Assembly (NCBI RefSeq): GCF_000758305.1
Contig: NZ_CP009458.1
Span: 1 to 64,000, forward strand
Reading direction: 5' to 3'
Source of the DNA: Cedecea neteri
GTDB lineage: Bacteria > Pseudomonadota > Gammaproteobacteria > Enterobacterales > Enterobacteriaceae
DNA: 64,000 bases
In this document: piece by piece, positions 43,096-52,504 of the stretch
Numbering within the stretch: position 1 is the stretch's first letter
Layout: each line of letters starts with the position of its first letter
Made by a program: the position numbers and the translations under genes
The notes under the pieces: model-generated
Databases searched by the model: none
What the model saw: the letters and a program-made list of their open reading frames with translations, nothing else
Told to the model about the DNA's origin: nothing

Positions 43096-44712
43096 ATGAA
43101 CACAAATAGCGATCTGGTCTGTGACGTATTAATTGTCGGTAGCGGCGCTGCCGGTCTTTCTCTCGCGCTGCGCCTGGCTCAAACCAGCAAGGTCATTGTG
43201 CTAAGCAAAGGTCCGGTTAACGAAGGCTCAACCTTTTATGCACAGGGAGGGATTGCCGCCGTTTTCGATGAAACCGACAGTATCGCCTCTCATATTGACG
43301 ATACGCTGATTGCTGGCGCGGGAATTTGCGATCGTGACGCAGTAGAATTTGTGGCAAGTAATGCAAAGCACTGCGTCCAGTGGCTGATTGATCAGGGCGT
43401 CATGTTCGATACCCACACGCTGGCGAATGGTGAGGAGAGCTACCATTTGACGCGTGAAGGCGGCCATAGCCATCGCCGTATCCTTCATTCGGCAGATGCC
43501 ACCGGGAAGGAAGTTGAAACCACACTAGTCGGCAAAGCCCTCAATCACCCCAATATTCGAGTTATCGAGCGCAGCAATGCAGTAGACCTGATTATTTCGG
43601 ACAAAATTGGCCTGCCGGGCACAAGGCGCGTCGTTGGGGCCTGGGTCTGGAACCGGAACCTTGAAAAGGTCGAAACTTGCCGTGCGAAATCCGTCGTTTT
43701 AGCCACCGGTGGCGCTTCAAAAGTCTATCAGTACACGACAAACCCGGACATCGCCTCCGGTGACGGTATCGCTATGGCATGGCGCGCAGGCTGCCGGGTC
43801 GCCAACCTGGAATTCAACCAGTTTCACCCGACGGCACTGTTCCATCCTCAGGCCAGAAACTTCCTGCTAACCGAAGCGTTACGCGGCGAAGGGGCATACC
43901 TGAAGCGTCCGGATGGTTCACGCTTTATGCCGGAGTTTGATGAACGTGCCGAACTTGCACCGCGTGATATCGTCGCCAGAGCTATCGATCACGAAATGAA
44001 GCGTCTGGGCGCAGACTGCATGTATCTGGATATCAGCCATAAGCCAGAGGCGTTTGTTCGCCTGCACTTCCCCACTATTTATGAGAAGCTGCTTGGGCTA
44101 GGCATTGATTTAACCAAAGATCCGGTTCCCGTGGTGCCTGCCGCGCATTATACCTGCGGCGGCGTGATGGTAGATGAACACGGGCGCACCGACGTTGACG
44201 GGCTGTATGCCATTGGCGAAGTGACGTATACCGGCCTGCACGGCGCTAACCGCATGGCATCAAACTCTCTGCTCGAATGCCTGGTTTATGGCTGGTCGGC
44301 TGCGGAAGATATTCTGAAGCGCTTACCCTATGCGCGTGAAAGTAAAAATCTGCCCGACTGGGATGACAGCCGCGTCGACAACCCTGACGAACAGGTTGTT
44401 ATCCAGCACAACTGGCATGAGCTGCGGCTCTTTATGTGGGACTACGTCGGGATAGTTCGCACCACACGCCGGCTGGAGCGGGCGCTACGAAGAATTACCA
44501 TGCTGCAGCAAGAGATTGATGAGTACTATGCCAATTTCCGCGTTTCAAACAATTTGCTTGAGCTGAGAAACCTGGTGCAAGTTGCCGAACTCATTGTGCG
44601 CTGCGCCATGCAGCGTAAAGAGAGTCGCGGCCTGCACTACACTCTGGATTATCCGGATCAGCTCGCTGAATCCGGCCCAAGCGTGCTTTCCCCGCTCTAC
44701 ATAAACAGGTAG
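43096..44712 (+). CDS. nadB: L-aspartate oxidase
   Basis: FAD enzyme that oxidises aspartate to iminoaspartate, first step of NAD synthesis. The dinucleotide-binding VLIVGSGAAGLSLALRLA is at the N-terminus, followed by the active-site region QFHPTALFHPQARNFLLTEA, RGEGAYLKRPDGSRFMP and the C-terminal helical domain. Start at 43096 (MNTNSDLVCD), as in E. coli; 538 residues. Overlaps trmN by 16 bases, tail to tail. Confidence 0.97.
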   Translation: MNTNSDLVCDVLIVGSGAAGLSLALRLAQTSKVIVLSKGPVNEGSTFYAQGGIAAVFDETDSIASHIDDTLIAGAGICDRDAVEFVASNAKHCVQWLIDQGVMFDTHTLANGEESYHLTREGGHSHRRILHSADATGKEVETTLVGKALNHPNIRVIERSNAVDLIISDKIGLPGTRRVVGAWVWNRNLEKVETCRAKSVVLATGGASKVYQYTTNPDIASGDGIAMAWRAGCRVANLEFNQFHPTALFHPQARNFLLTEALRGEGAYLKRPDGSRFMPEFDERAELAPRDIVARAIDHEMKRLGADCMYLDISHKPEAFVRLHFPTIYEKLLGLGIDLTKDPVPVVPAAHYTCGGVMVDEHGRTDVDGLYAIGEVTYTGLHGANRMASNSLLECLVYGWSAAEDILKRLPYARESKNLPDWDDSRVDNPDEQVVIQHNWHELRLFMWDYVGIVRTTRRLERALRRITMLQQEIDEYYANFRVSNNLLELRNLVQVAELIVRCAMQRKESRGLHYTLDYPDQLAESGPSVLSPLYINR

Positions 44713-45434
44713 AAGTCCTGGGTCAGGCTGCAATAACCTTCAGAGTAGGTTTGGTCTGGCCCACGGATCACCAGGCGGTCGTTGTAGTACTCACCGTTGG
44801 TCGGGGAAAGCGCGAGCATCACCCGATGCGGCAGACGAGTTTCATTGTCGGCCACATCAGTACGGTAGCGAACGTGCCAACCCTGTGATTTTGCCAGCTC
44901 GCTGAATGCCGTTCCGGCAGTTTCCGGCATGATCACACAGAAGAAACCGTCTTCGGTGATCAGTTGTTCAGCGCTGCTGAGCAAGGCCTGATGATCCAGC
45001 GTCGTGGTATAGCGTGCCTGAGCTCGTTCTGGCGATGCGCAGTTGCTGCCCTGCTCAAAGAAAGGCGGGTTACTGACAATTAAAGAGTAGCGCTGAGTTG
45101 CCTGCTGCGCCCACTCGCGGATGTCCGCGCAGTGAACGTGAATACGCGAAGCCCAGCGACAGCCTTTGGCGTTTTCTGCCGCCTGTTCTGCGGCAATCGG
45201 ATCCAGTTCCACGGCTTCAATCGTGACGTCATCAGCGGTTCTCTGAGCGAGCATCAACGCCAGCAAACCGCTGCCGGTGCCAATATCCAGAACACTTTTT
45301 ACGTTCACCACCGGCACCCATGCACCGAGCAGCGTCCCATCTGTTCCCACCTTCATGGCGCAGCGATCATGCGCCACAAAAAACTGTTTGAAGGTGAAAC
45401 CATCCCGACGTAATACCGCTTTTTGATCCGACAT
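44697..45434 (-). CDS. trmN: tRNA(Val) (adenine37-N6)-methyltransferase
   Basis: SAM-dependent enzyme (formerly yfiC) that methylates A37 in tRNA-Val. The SAM motif LDIGTGSGLLALMLAQRT and the catalytic IVSNPPFFEQGSNC are visible; the latter has NPPF where most relatives have NPPY, a conservative change. Start at 45434 (MSDQKAVLRRDGFTFKQF) gives 245 residues, the E. coli length. Confidence 0.95.
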   Translation of the reverse strand: MSDQKAVLRRDGFTFKQFFVAHDRCAMKVGTDGTLLGAWVPVVNVKSVLDIGTGSGLLALMLAQRTADDVTIEAVELDPIAAEQAAENAKGCRWASRIHVHCADIREWAQQATQRYSLIVSNPPFFEQGSNCASPERAQARYTTTLDHQALLSSAEQLITEDGFFCVIMPETAGTAFSELAKSQGWHVRYRTDVADNETRLPHRVMLALSPTNGEYYNDRLVIRGPDQTYSEGYCSLTQDFYLFM

Positions 45435-45555
45435 CTTATCTACCTTGCAAAGAAACCGCCGTAGCATAAGTGAAACGGCCCCCTACGGAAAGACACAAAC
45501 AGATGAAGATCGCAGGCATAACGTCTATAATCGGCGTCCCAAACAGAGGTAGACC

Positions 45556-46893
45556 ATGACTGTAAGCACTTTTTCCGAACTCGAACTTGATGAAAGCCTT
45601 TTGGACGCGCTCCAGGAGAAAGGCTTTACTCGCCCGACTGCCATCCAGGCTGCGGCCATTCCTCCTGCACTTGAAGGACGCGACGTGCTGGGTTCAGCAC
45701 CGACGGGTACCGGTAAAACCGCAGCTTACCTGCTGCCAGCGCTACAGCATCTGGTCGACTTTCCTCGTAAGAAATCTGGCCCGCCGCGTATTCTTATCGT
45801 CACGCCGACCCGCGAACTCGCTATGCAGGTCGCCGACCACGCGCGTGAATTGGCAAAACATACCCATCTGGATATCGCCACCATCACCGGCGGCGTAGCC
45901 TATATGAACCACGCTGAAGTTTTCAGCGAGAATCAGGATATTGTGGTTGCTACCACTGGCCGACTGCTGCAATACATAAAGGAAGAGAACTTCGACTGCC
46001 GCGCGGTTGAAACGCTGATCCTTGATGAAGCAGATCGCATGCTGGACATGGGCTTCGCGCAAGATATTGAAACCATTGCAGCGGAAACCCGCTGGCGCAA
46101 GCAAACCATGCTGTTCTCCGCTACCCTGGAAGGCAACGCGGTTAAAGACTTTGCCGAACGCCTGCTGGAAGATCCCGTTGAAGTTTCCGCCACGCCATCC
46201 ACGCGTGAGCGCAAGAAGATTCATCAGTGGTACTACCGTGCCGATGACGTTGAGCACAAAACAAAATTACTTGTTCATTTGCTGAACCAGCCGGATACCA
46301 CCCGCTCTATCGTTTTTGTGCGTAAGCGCGAGCGTGTGCATGAGCTGGTTGCCTGGCTGCGCGAAGCAGGCATCAACACTTGCTATCTCGAAGGTGAAAT
46401 GGTGCAGGCCAAACGTAACGAAGCCATCAAGCGCCTGACCGATGGTCGCGTCAACGTTCTGGTCGCTACCGACGTTGCTGCACGTGGGATCGATATTCCT
46501 GACGTTAGCCACGTGTTTAACTTTGACCTGCCGCGCACAGCGGATATTTATCTGCACCGTATTGGCCGTACAGGTCGCGCAGGCATGAAAGGAACTGCAC
46601 TTTCGCTGGTTGAAGCGCACGATCATCTTCTGCTGGGTAAAATTACCCGCTACATGAAAGAGCCGCTGAAATCCCGCGTTATCGACGAACTGCGCCCAAC
46701 GACGCGTGCGCCAAGCGAAAAGCTGACCGGTAAGCCATCCAAGAAAGTGCTGGCTAAGCGCGAAGAGAAGAAGAAAGAGAAAGACAAAGAAAAGCCGCGC
46801 GTTAAAGTGCGCCATCGCGATCAGAAAAACATCGGTAAGCGCCGTAAACCAACGGCAGCTACCACGACAGAGTCGCCGAAAGCCGACGAATAA
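45556..46893 (+). CDS. srmB: ATP-dependent RNA helicase SrmB
   Basis: DEAD-box helicase acting early in 50S subunit assembly. Q motif FTRPTAIQAAAIP, motif I APTGTGKTAAYL, DEAD in ILDEADRMLDMG, SAT in LFSATLEG and motif VI HRIGRTGRAG are all intact. The C-terminal tail is lysine-rich, as in E. coli. 445 residues. It ends at a strong terminator. Confidence 0.98.
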   Translation: MTVSTFSELELDESLLDALQEKGFTRPTAIQAAAIPPALEGRDVLGSAPTGTGKTAAYLLPALQHLVDFPRKKSGPPRILIVTPTRELAMQVADHARELAKHTHLDIATITGGVAYMNHAEVFSENQDIVVATTGRLLQYIKEENFDCRAVETLILDEADRMLDMGFAQDIETIAAETRWRKQTMLFSATLEGNAVKDFAERLLEDPVEVSATPSTRERKKIHQWYYRADDVEHKTKLLVHLLNQPDTTRSIVFVRKRERVHELVAWLREAGINTCYLEGEMVQAKRNEAIKRLTDGRVNVLVATDVAARGIDIPDVSHVFNFDLPRTADIYLHRIGRTGRAGMKGTALSLVEAHDHLLLGKITRYMKEPLKSRVIDELRPTTRAPSEKLTGKPSKKVLAKREEKKKEKDKEKPRVKVRHRDQKNIGKRRKPTAATTTESPKADE

Positions 46894-46897
46894 CATG

Positions 46898-46926
46898 AAC
46901 GCCGGGATAATCCCGGCGTTTTTTAT
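46898..46926 (+). terminator. Terminator of srmB
   Basis: Stem AACGCCGGGAT/ATCCCGGCGTT with minimal loop and a run of Ts; lies between convergent srmB and yfiE and overlaps the end of yfiE. Confidence 0.88.
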
Positions 46927-47807
46927 TGTCCGGGTTGTGTATTTTCCTGCAAGCACTCCATAAAAATCTTCATCGCCGGGCTAACCACCTTCCCCGCGTG
47001 GTATGCACAAATCGCGTTAAGCATTAACGGCTGCTCGCTAAACGCCAGCTCCACTAACTCACCGGATGACAGCTCCTTTTCAACGGTAAAACGAGGCAGG
47101 AAACTCACGCCCAGGTTTGCCGCAACGCACTGCTTAATGCTTTCTATGCTCCAAAGCTCGATAGTATTTTCCAGCGTGATCCGGCGTTTTCTCAGCTGTG
47201 ATTCGAAGATCAGTCTAAACACGCACTGCGGCTCATTGATCACAAAACTGACCGGGATATGCCTGTCCGGCTGCAGGAAATCGACATCTTTCAGCGCCGG
47301 AGATGCCACCAGCACCAGTGAAGGCTCACCGATAGCCTGCATATGCAGTGCCTCATCATTGCCTACCCGATAAAACACGCCCAGATCGACACGATCGTCC
47401 AACAGCGCATCACGAATGGTGTAGCAGTTCAGAGACTGCAGGGAGAGTTTTACCCTCGGCGCCCTTTCCTTAAAACGCTGCAGCACGTGCGGCATTTTGT
47501 ACGCCAGCAATGTTTCTCCACTGGCAACCCTGAGTTCGCCTTCGGGTTCCGCATCCTGCCTTGCGGCCTGCCTGATGGTATCGATGACGCGCGTCAGCTC
47601 ATAAACGTGTGGCATGAGTTTTTTACCGCTCTCGGTCAGGCGCATTCGGCGGCCAATTTTCTCAAACAGCTGCAGCGAGAGTTCCTGCTCAAGCTGCTGA
47701 ATATGAAAAGTGACCGTCGACTGTGTGCAGCATAACTTTTGCGAGGCAAGTAGAAATGAGCCCTCTTCAACCACTGTTTTTAACGTGACAAACCGACGTA
47801 AATCCAT
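46923..47807 (-). CDS. yfiE: LysR-family regulator YfiE
   Basis: LysR-type regulator of 294 residues with an N-terminal winged helix (RFVTLKTVVEEGSFLLASQK; CTQSTVTFHIQQLEQEL) and a substrate-binding C-terminal domain. It is divergent from the exporter gene eamB with a 104-bp gap and likely regulates it, as usual for divergent LysR pairs. Effector unknown. Confidence 0.93.
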   Translation of the reverse strand: MDLRRFVTLKTVVEEGSFLLASQKLCCTQSTVTFHIQQLEQELSLQLFEKIGRRMRLTESGKKLMPHVYELTRVIDTIRQAARQDAEPEGELRVASGETLLAYKMPHVLQRFKERAPRVKLSLQSLNCYTIRDALLDDRVDLGVFYRVGNDEALHMQAIGEPSLVLVASPALKDVDFLQPDRHIPVSFVINEPQCVFRLIFESQLRKRRITLENTIELWSIESIKQCVAANLGVSFLPRFTVEKELSSGELVELAFSEQPLMLNAICAYHAGKVVSPAMKIFMECLQENTQPGQ

Positions 47808-47911
47808 CCAGCCTCCAATACATCGAAACTATCGAACTCAGAGTGTAGAAACATTCATTTTTTTAACTCTTTTGTTTTTCGTACTCTCTGCGAAAACAAA
47901 GGAGAACTCAA

Positions 47912-48499
47912 GTGATAGCCATTTTCTTTAGCGCTTTTTGGACGTATACCCTGATTACCGCCCTGACTCCAGGCCCCAACAACATTCTGGCGCTGAGTAC
48001 TGCAACCAGCCACGGACTGCGGCAAAGCAGCCGCGTGCTGGCAGGCATGAGCCTTGGATTTCTGATAATCATGCTGCTCTGCGCAGGCATTGCTTTCTCG
48101 CTGGTCAGCCTCGATCCGAGATTTACTCGCGTTCTTGGCTGGGTAGGCGCAATTTACATTCTGTGGCTGGCGCTGAAGATAGCCACCAGCCAACCGCCTG
48201 GCTCAGCGGCCGACGTTCAGCCCATTGGCTTCTGGGCCAGCTTTGGCCTGCAATTCTTAAATGTAAAAATCATTCTTTACGGCATCACCGCTCTATCAAC
48301 TTTTGTCCTGCCGTATACAACCGAGATAAGCGGCATTGTGGGAATGAGCGTGGTGCTGGCGGCGATAGGAAGCCTGGGGAATCTTTGCTGGGCGCTGGCT
48401 GGCCATGTGTTTCAGAAAGTGTTTCAGCGCTTTGGACGCACGCTGAATATTCTTCTGGCGCTGATGCTGGTTTACTGTGCAGTGCGGATTTTCTACTAA
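47912..48499 (+). CDS. eamB: Cysteine/O-acetylserine exporter EamB
   Basis: LysE-family exporter with about six membrane segments, for cysteine and O-acetylserine. ALTPGPNNILALSTATSHG and LQFLNVKIILYGITALSTFV are diagnostic. It starts with GTG at 47912 after AAAGGAGAACTCAA. 195 residues (E. coli 195). Confidence 0.95.
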   Translation: MIAIFFSAFWTYTLITALTPGPNNILALSTATSHGLRQSSRVLAGMSLGFLIIMLLCAGIAFSLVSLDPRFTRVLGWVGAIYILWLALKIATSQPPGSAADVQPIGFWASFGLQFLNVKIILYGITALSTFVLPYTTEISGIVGMSVVLAAIGSLGNLCWALAGHVFQKVFQRFGRTLNILLALMLVYCAVRIFY

Positions 48500-48502
48500 C
48501 GA

Positions 48503-48528
48503 AAAGAGCGCCAGAAGGCGCTCTTTCT
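48503..48528. terminator. Bidirectional terminator between eamB and grcA
   Basis: Stem AAAGAGCGCC/GGCGCTCTTT with a short loop, flanked by A and T on either side; serves both convergent genes. Confidence 0.85.
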
Positions 48529-48548
48529 TCATTATGGCAGGAACTGAA

Positions 48549-48932
48549 TTACAGGCTTTCAGTGAAAGTACGGGTGATCACGTCGCGCTGCTGTTCCGGG
48601 GTCAGGGAGTTAAAGCGCACCGCGTAGCCGGAAACACGAATGGTCAGCTGCGGATATTTTTCAGGATGCTTAACCGCATCTTCCAGCGTTTCACGACGCA
48701 GAACGTTAACGTTCAGGTGCTGCCCACCTTCAACGCGAACTTCCGGTTTCACTTCCATTGGAATTTCGCGGTATTCAAACTGGCCCAGTTTACTGACCGC
48801 TACTACTTCATCTTCCGCAAAACCTGCTTTCGCGCACACGCAGCGAGCTTCACCTTTTTCGCTGTCCAGCAGCCAGAAAGAGTTCAGAAGTTCGTCGTTT
48901 GCCGCTTTAGTAATTTGGATACCAGTAATCAT
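48549..48932 (-). CDS. grcA: Autonomous glycyl radical cofactor GrcA
   Basis: Small glycyl-radical protein (yfiD) that replaces the damaged C-terminus of pyruvate formate-lyase under microaerobic or acid stress. The radical Gly lies in RVSGYAVRFNSLTPEQQRDV near the C-terminus. 127 residues. Two FNR boxes precede it. Confidence 0.97.
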   Translation of the reverse strand: MITGIQITKAANDELLNSFWLLDSEKGEARCVCAKAGFAEDEVVAVSKLGQFEYREIPMEVKPEVRVEGGQHLNVNVLRRETLEDAVKHPEKYPQLTIRVSGYAVRFNSLTPEQQRDVITRTFTESL

Positions 48933-49042
48933 TTTATTTCTCCCTCAGGGTAATGTGCTGATTCTTTGGGCCAGCGCTCTGGCTCATTGGTAAAACCTTT
49001 GTTGCTTTGTTGTTCTTATATCAGTCCACCAGGCGCGATTCT

Positions 49043-49056
49043 TTGACTTAAATCAA
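49043..49056 (-). promoter_or_regulatory. Proximal FNR box of grcA
   Basis: TTGACTTAAATCAA matches the FNR consensus TTGAT-N4-ATCAA with one deviation. In the 319-bp gap between grcA and ung; activates grcA under low oxygen. Confidence 0.8.
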
Positions 49057-49095
49057 TTAAATCCACACACTAAAAATGGCTTTAGCTGGTTTTAT

Positions 49096-49109
49096 TTGTT
49101 TTACATCAA
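49096..49109 (-). promoter_or_regulatory. Distal FNR box of grcA
   Basis: TTGTTTTACATCAA fits the FNR consensus with one deviation. Centre-to-centre distance from the proximal box is 53 bp, the same as the -40.5/-93.5 pair known for E. coli yfiD, where the second site represses at full anaerobiosis. Confidence 0.75.
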
Positions 49110-49251
49110 CTTAGACAGTCAGCGCCACGCTAAAATTTTTGTAAATTTTCAACTTTATTTATCACTGTAGCTCATTGATGCCACGCACTATTTTGCTCAT
49201 GAGGAAGAAGCAGTTAAGCTATCGGGCAATACAGATTCGCGGGAGAGCGAG

Positions 49252-49941
49252 ATGACTACCCACCTCACCTGGCACGACGTGCTGGCAGAAGAGAAACAGC
49301 AGCCCTACTTTATCAATACGCTCAGCGCCGTCGCGGCAGAGCGCGCAGCGGGCGTGACCGTTTACCCTCCGCAAAAGGATGTTTTCAACGCTTTTCGCTT
49401 TACCGAGCTGGGCGATGTCAAAGTCGTGATTCTGGGGCAGGATCCCTATCATGGACCAGGCCAGGCGCATGGACTTTCATTCTCCGTCCGTCCAGGCATT
49501 GCGCCCCCGCCTTCGCTGGTCAATATGTATAAAGAGCTGGAGGCTTCCGTTCCAGGCTTTACCCGCCCTACGCACGGCTACCTTGAAAGCTGGGCGCGGC
49601 AGGGCGTGTTACTCCTCAATACAGTGCTTACCGTCGAAGCGAGCAAAGCGCATTCTCATGCTAATTTTGGCTGGGAGACTTTTACCGACAAGGTTATCGC
49701 CCTCATTAATGAACATCGTGAAGGCGTTGTGTTCCTGCTGTGGGGCGCTCATGCCCAACGCAAAGGCAGCATTATCGATCGCCAGCGTCACCATGTCCTG
49801 ACCGCACCGCACCCTTCTCCGCTTTCGGCGCATCGTGGTTTTCTGGGCTGCGGGCATTTTGTTAAGGCGAATGAGTATCTGGCCGGACGCGGTGAACAGC
49901 CCATCGACTGGGTGCCGCAGTTGCCACAGGAAAATGGCTAA
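49252..49941 (+). CDS. ung: Uracil-DNA glycosylase
   Basis: Removes uracil from DNA. The water-activating motif GQDPYHGPGQAHGLSF and the DNA-intercalation loop HPSPLSAHRG are both present. 229 residues, E. coli length. Followed by a terminator. Confidence 0.98.
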   Translation: MTTHLTWHDVLAEEKQQPYFINTLSAVAAERAAGVTVYPPQKDVFNAFRFTELGDVKVVILGQDPYHGPGQAHGLSFSVRPGIAPPPSLVNMYKELEASVPGFTRPTHGYLESWARQGVLLLNTVLTVEASKAHSHANFGWETFTDKVIALINEHREGVVFLLWGAHAQRKGSIIDRQRHHVLTAPHPSPLSAHRGFLGCGHFVKANEYLAGRGEQPIDWVPQLPQENG

Positions 49942-49954
49942 AGCCGGGCGAAAA

Positions 49955-49981
49955 AAAACCAGCAATTACGCTGGTTTTTTT
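49955..49981. terminator. Terminator between ung and yfiF
   Basis: Stem AAACCAGC/GCTGGTTT with A-run before and T-run after; bidirectional. Confidence 0.85.
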
Positions 49982-49997
49982 ATCGCTGGGAAAGGTA

Positions 49998-51068
49998 TTA
50001 CGCCTTGTTCTGGCGCCACCATTCACCCAGCAGCACGCCGGTCGCTACCGAAACGTTGAGGCTTTCAACATTCCCTGTGCCTTCAATGGCTACGCTCATA
50101 TCTGCGCTTTCAAAAGTCGTGTCGGATACACCATCACGCTCCTGGCCCAGTACCAGCACCATTTTCTTAGGCAGCTCAGCTTTGTACAGCGGGGTGCCCT
50201 GATGGCTTGACGTTGTCACAATGGTGTAACCGGCTTTACGGAAAGCTTCCAGCCCATCGCCAAACGTCTCGCCGCTGATCGCCACCACGTGCTCGGCACC
50301 ACCTTCTGCGGTACGAATCGCCGCGCCGGATTCCAGCAGAGAAGCATCCTGAATCAACAAGCCTTTCACGCCGAAGTGTGCACAGCTGCGCATGATTCCA
50401 CCGAGGTTGTGTGGGTTGCCCACATCCTCCAGCGCCAGCACGCAGTCTTCTTCCCCGGCTTTGTTCAGCCAGGTCTGCACGCTGATGCCGCTGCGTTTTT
50501 TAATAATGAAGCAAACACCACCGTGGTGTTCCGTGCCGGAGGCTTTTGTCAGCTCGGCGTCATCCACCACGTGGTAAGCCTTGCGATTTGCCGCCATCCA
50601 GCGAAGCGCTTCTTTAAAACGAGGCGTAACGCTCTGGATAAACCAGGCACGCACGATGCTTTCCGGGCGACTCTGGAACAGTGCCTGACAAGCATTCTCC
50701 CCGTATACTCGGGCTTCTTCGGCGCGCTGGCGACGAATCACTTCCGGGTCAACGATGTGCTTAGTTGTACCTTCATTGTCAGAAGCCGACGATGAAGAGT
50801 CTACCGGGGCACGGGAAACCGTACGCCATGGAGAAGCCGCTTCACCGCGATCGCCTCTGTCGCTACGTTCATTACGATCGCGCCCGCCGCGAGGTTTATC
50901 ATCGTGACGAGCCTGACGGCGACCGCCGCCTTCACCACGTGACGCACCGGCAGGACGCCCACCGCCTTTCCCGGTACGCGGGTTTTGGCTGCGCTGTTCG
51001 CTTTCGTCGTCACCGCGGACATACATCACTTTGACCTTGCCGCTTTTACCTTTAAATTCGTCGTTCAT
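49998..51068 (-). CDS. yfiF: SpoU-family RNA 2'-O-methyltransferase YfiF
   Basis: SPOUT methyltransferase of 356 residues. N-terminal half is basic, low-complexity and Gly/Arg-rich (GKGGGRPAGASRGEGGGRRQ). C-terminal SpoU domain has LALEDVGNPHNLGGIMRS, MVLVLGQERDGV and LNVSVATGVLLGEWW. RNA target not known. Start at 51068 (MNDEFKGKSGKVKVMY) as in E. coli. Confidence 0.94.
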   Translation of the reverse strand: MNDEFKGKSGKVKVMYVRGDDESEQRSQNPRTGKGGGRPAGASRGEGGGRRQARHDDKPRGGRDRNERSDRGDRGEAASPWRTVSRAPVDSSSSASDNEGTTKHIVDPEVIRRQRAEEARVYGENACQALFQSRPESIVRAWFIQSVTPRFKEALRWMAANRKAYHVVDDAELTKASGTEHHGGVCFIIKKRSGISVQTWLNKAGEEDCVLALEDVGNPHNLGGIMRSCAHFGVKGLLIQDASLLESGAAIRTAEGGAEHVVAISGETFGDGLEAFRKAGYTIVTTSSHQGTPLYKAELPKKMVLVLGQERDGVSDTTFESADMSVAIEGTGNVESLNVSVATGVLLGEWWRQNKA

Positions 51069-51274
51069 TGTTCCTCCACCTGGCTGAGCGCGAAGCGCGC
51101 AGATTACCTGATGTGCCATGGGTTAGCCATTAACTTTGCTTAAAAGCTAAAAACTATTGTACTCATCGAATAAATCACTTTGTTGGCTTCCCCATCTTCG
51201 CCGATAATATGTAACATATTTGAAACATCCGCGGTGCGTGACACCGATTTCAATCATTCTCTTTGAGGTTAGTT

Positions 51275-51694
51275 ATGAATACCGTTTGTGCCGACTGCCA
51301 GGCTATTAACCGCATTCCTGACGACCGTATCGATGACGGTGCAAAATGCGGTCGCTGCGGTCATGAACTGTTTGACGGTGAAGTCGTCAACGCCACGACG
51401 GCGACTCTGGATAAGCTCCTGAAAGATGAGCTGCCGGTTGTGGTTGATTTTTGGGCGCCGTGGTGCGGCCCGTGCGTGAACTTCGCCCCTATTTTTGAAG
51501 ATGTTGCCGAGGAGCGCAGCGGCAAAGTTCGCTTTGTGAAGGTCAACACCGAAGCGGAACAGGAACTGAGCGCACGTTTTCGCATCAGAAGCATCCCGAC
51601 CATTATGATTTTCAAAAATGGCCAGGTCGTCGACATGCTGAATGGCGCCATGCCTAAAGCCCCGTTTGATAGCTGGCTGGACGAAAATATCTGA
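51275..51694 (+). CDS. trxC: Thioredoxin 2
   Basis: Zinc-binding thioredoxin. The N-terminal zinc module (CADCQAINRIPDDR, CGRCG) is followed by the thioredoxin fold with active site WAPWCGPC. 139 residues. OxyR-regulated in E. coli; no clear OxyR site recognised here. Starts after GAGGTTAGTT. Confidence 0.97.
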   Translation: MNTVCADCQAINRIPDDRIDDGAKCGRCGHELFDGEVVNATTATLDKLLKDELPVVVDFWAPWCGPCVNFAPIFEDVAEERSGKVRFVKVNTEAEQELSARFRIRSIPTIMIFKNGQVVDMLNGAMPKAPFDSWLDENI

Positions 51695-51700
51695 TTTTGA

Positions 51701-51731
51701 GGGGGCATTTTTTAAGCCCCCTTTCTTTATC
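51701..51731 (+). terminator. Terminator of trxC
   Basis: Stem GGGGGC/GCCCCC with an AT-rich loop and a pyrimidine tail, just after the stop. Confidence 0.75.
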
Positions 51732-51770
51732 TACGGTAGAATGGCGTTTTTAGCCAACCATCCTTCATTA

Positions 51771-52472
51771 ATGACCGAAAACGCCGTTCTTCGCCTTCGT
51801 GCAGCCCGCCTTGCTCGAGCAACTCGTCCCTTTCTCGCCCGTGGCAATCGCGTTCGTCGCTGCCAGCGCTGCCTGTTGCCGTTAAAAAACTGCCTGTGCG
51901 AGACACTTCAGCCGCAACATGCCCGCAGCCGCTTTTGCCTGGTGATGTTTGACACCGAACCCATGAAGCCGAGTAACACCGGGCGGCTTATTGCCGATGT
52001 TTTGCCGGAAACCGAAGCATTTCAATGGTCGCGCACGGAGCCTCCTCAGGAGCTGTTGGATCTTGTTGCTAATCCGAATTACCAGCCGATGGTGGTTTTC
52101 CCCGCCTCTTATGCCGATGTAAGTCGCGAGGTACTGACTACGCCGCCAACCACCGGTAAGCCACCGCTGTTTATCATGCTTGATGGCACGTGGACTGAAG
52201 CGCGTAAAATGTTCCGTAAAAGCCCTTATCTCGATGCGCTACCGGTCATTTCCGTAGATTTAAGTATTACCTCGGCTTATCGCCTGCGCGAGGCCCATGC
52301 GGACGGTCAGTATTGCACCGCAGAAGTCGCCGCAGCTCTGCTTGAACTGGCGGGGGATGTAGTAGCATCCAAAGGATTAACCCAGCATTTCACTCTTTTC
52401 CGCGAGCGCTATCTGGCGGGGAAACCCCATCATCAGGGCAGCATCACAGCAGAAGTGGAAGAAAACGTTTAG
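51771..52472 (+). CDS. tapT: tRNA-uridine aminocarboxypropyltransferase TapT
   Basis: DTW-domain enzyme (yfiP) adding an acp group to U47 of tRNA. The DTW-type motif is in FIMLDGTWTEARKMFRKSPY; cysteines RCQRCLLPLKNCLC could bind zinc. Start at 51771 (MTENAVLRLRAARLAR) gives 233 residues, one more than E. coli. No strong ribosome-binding site precedes it. Confidence 0.93.
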   Translation: MTENAVLRLRAARLARATRPFLARGNRVRRCQRCLLPLKNCLCETLQPQHARSRFCLVMFDTEPMKPSNTGRLIADVLPETEAFQWSRTEPPQELLDLVANPNYQPMVVFPASYADVSREVLTTPPTTGKPPLFIMLDGTWTEARKMFRKSPYLDALPVISVDLSITSAYRLREAHADGQYCTAEVAAALLELAGDVVASKGLTQHFTLFRERYLAGKPHHQGSITAEVEENV

Positions 52473-52504
52473 ACTCTCCTGAACATCACTCAGGGGAGAG
52501 CGTC

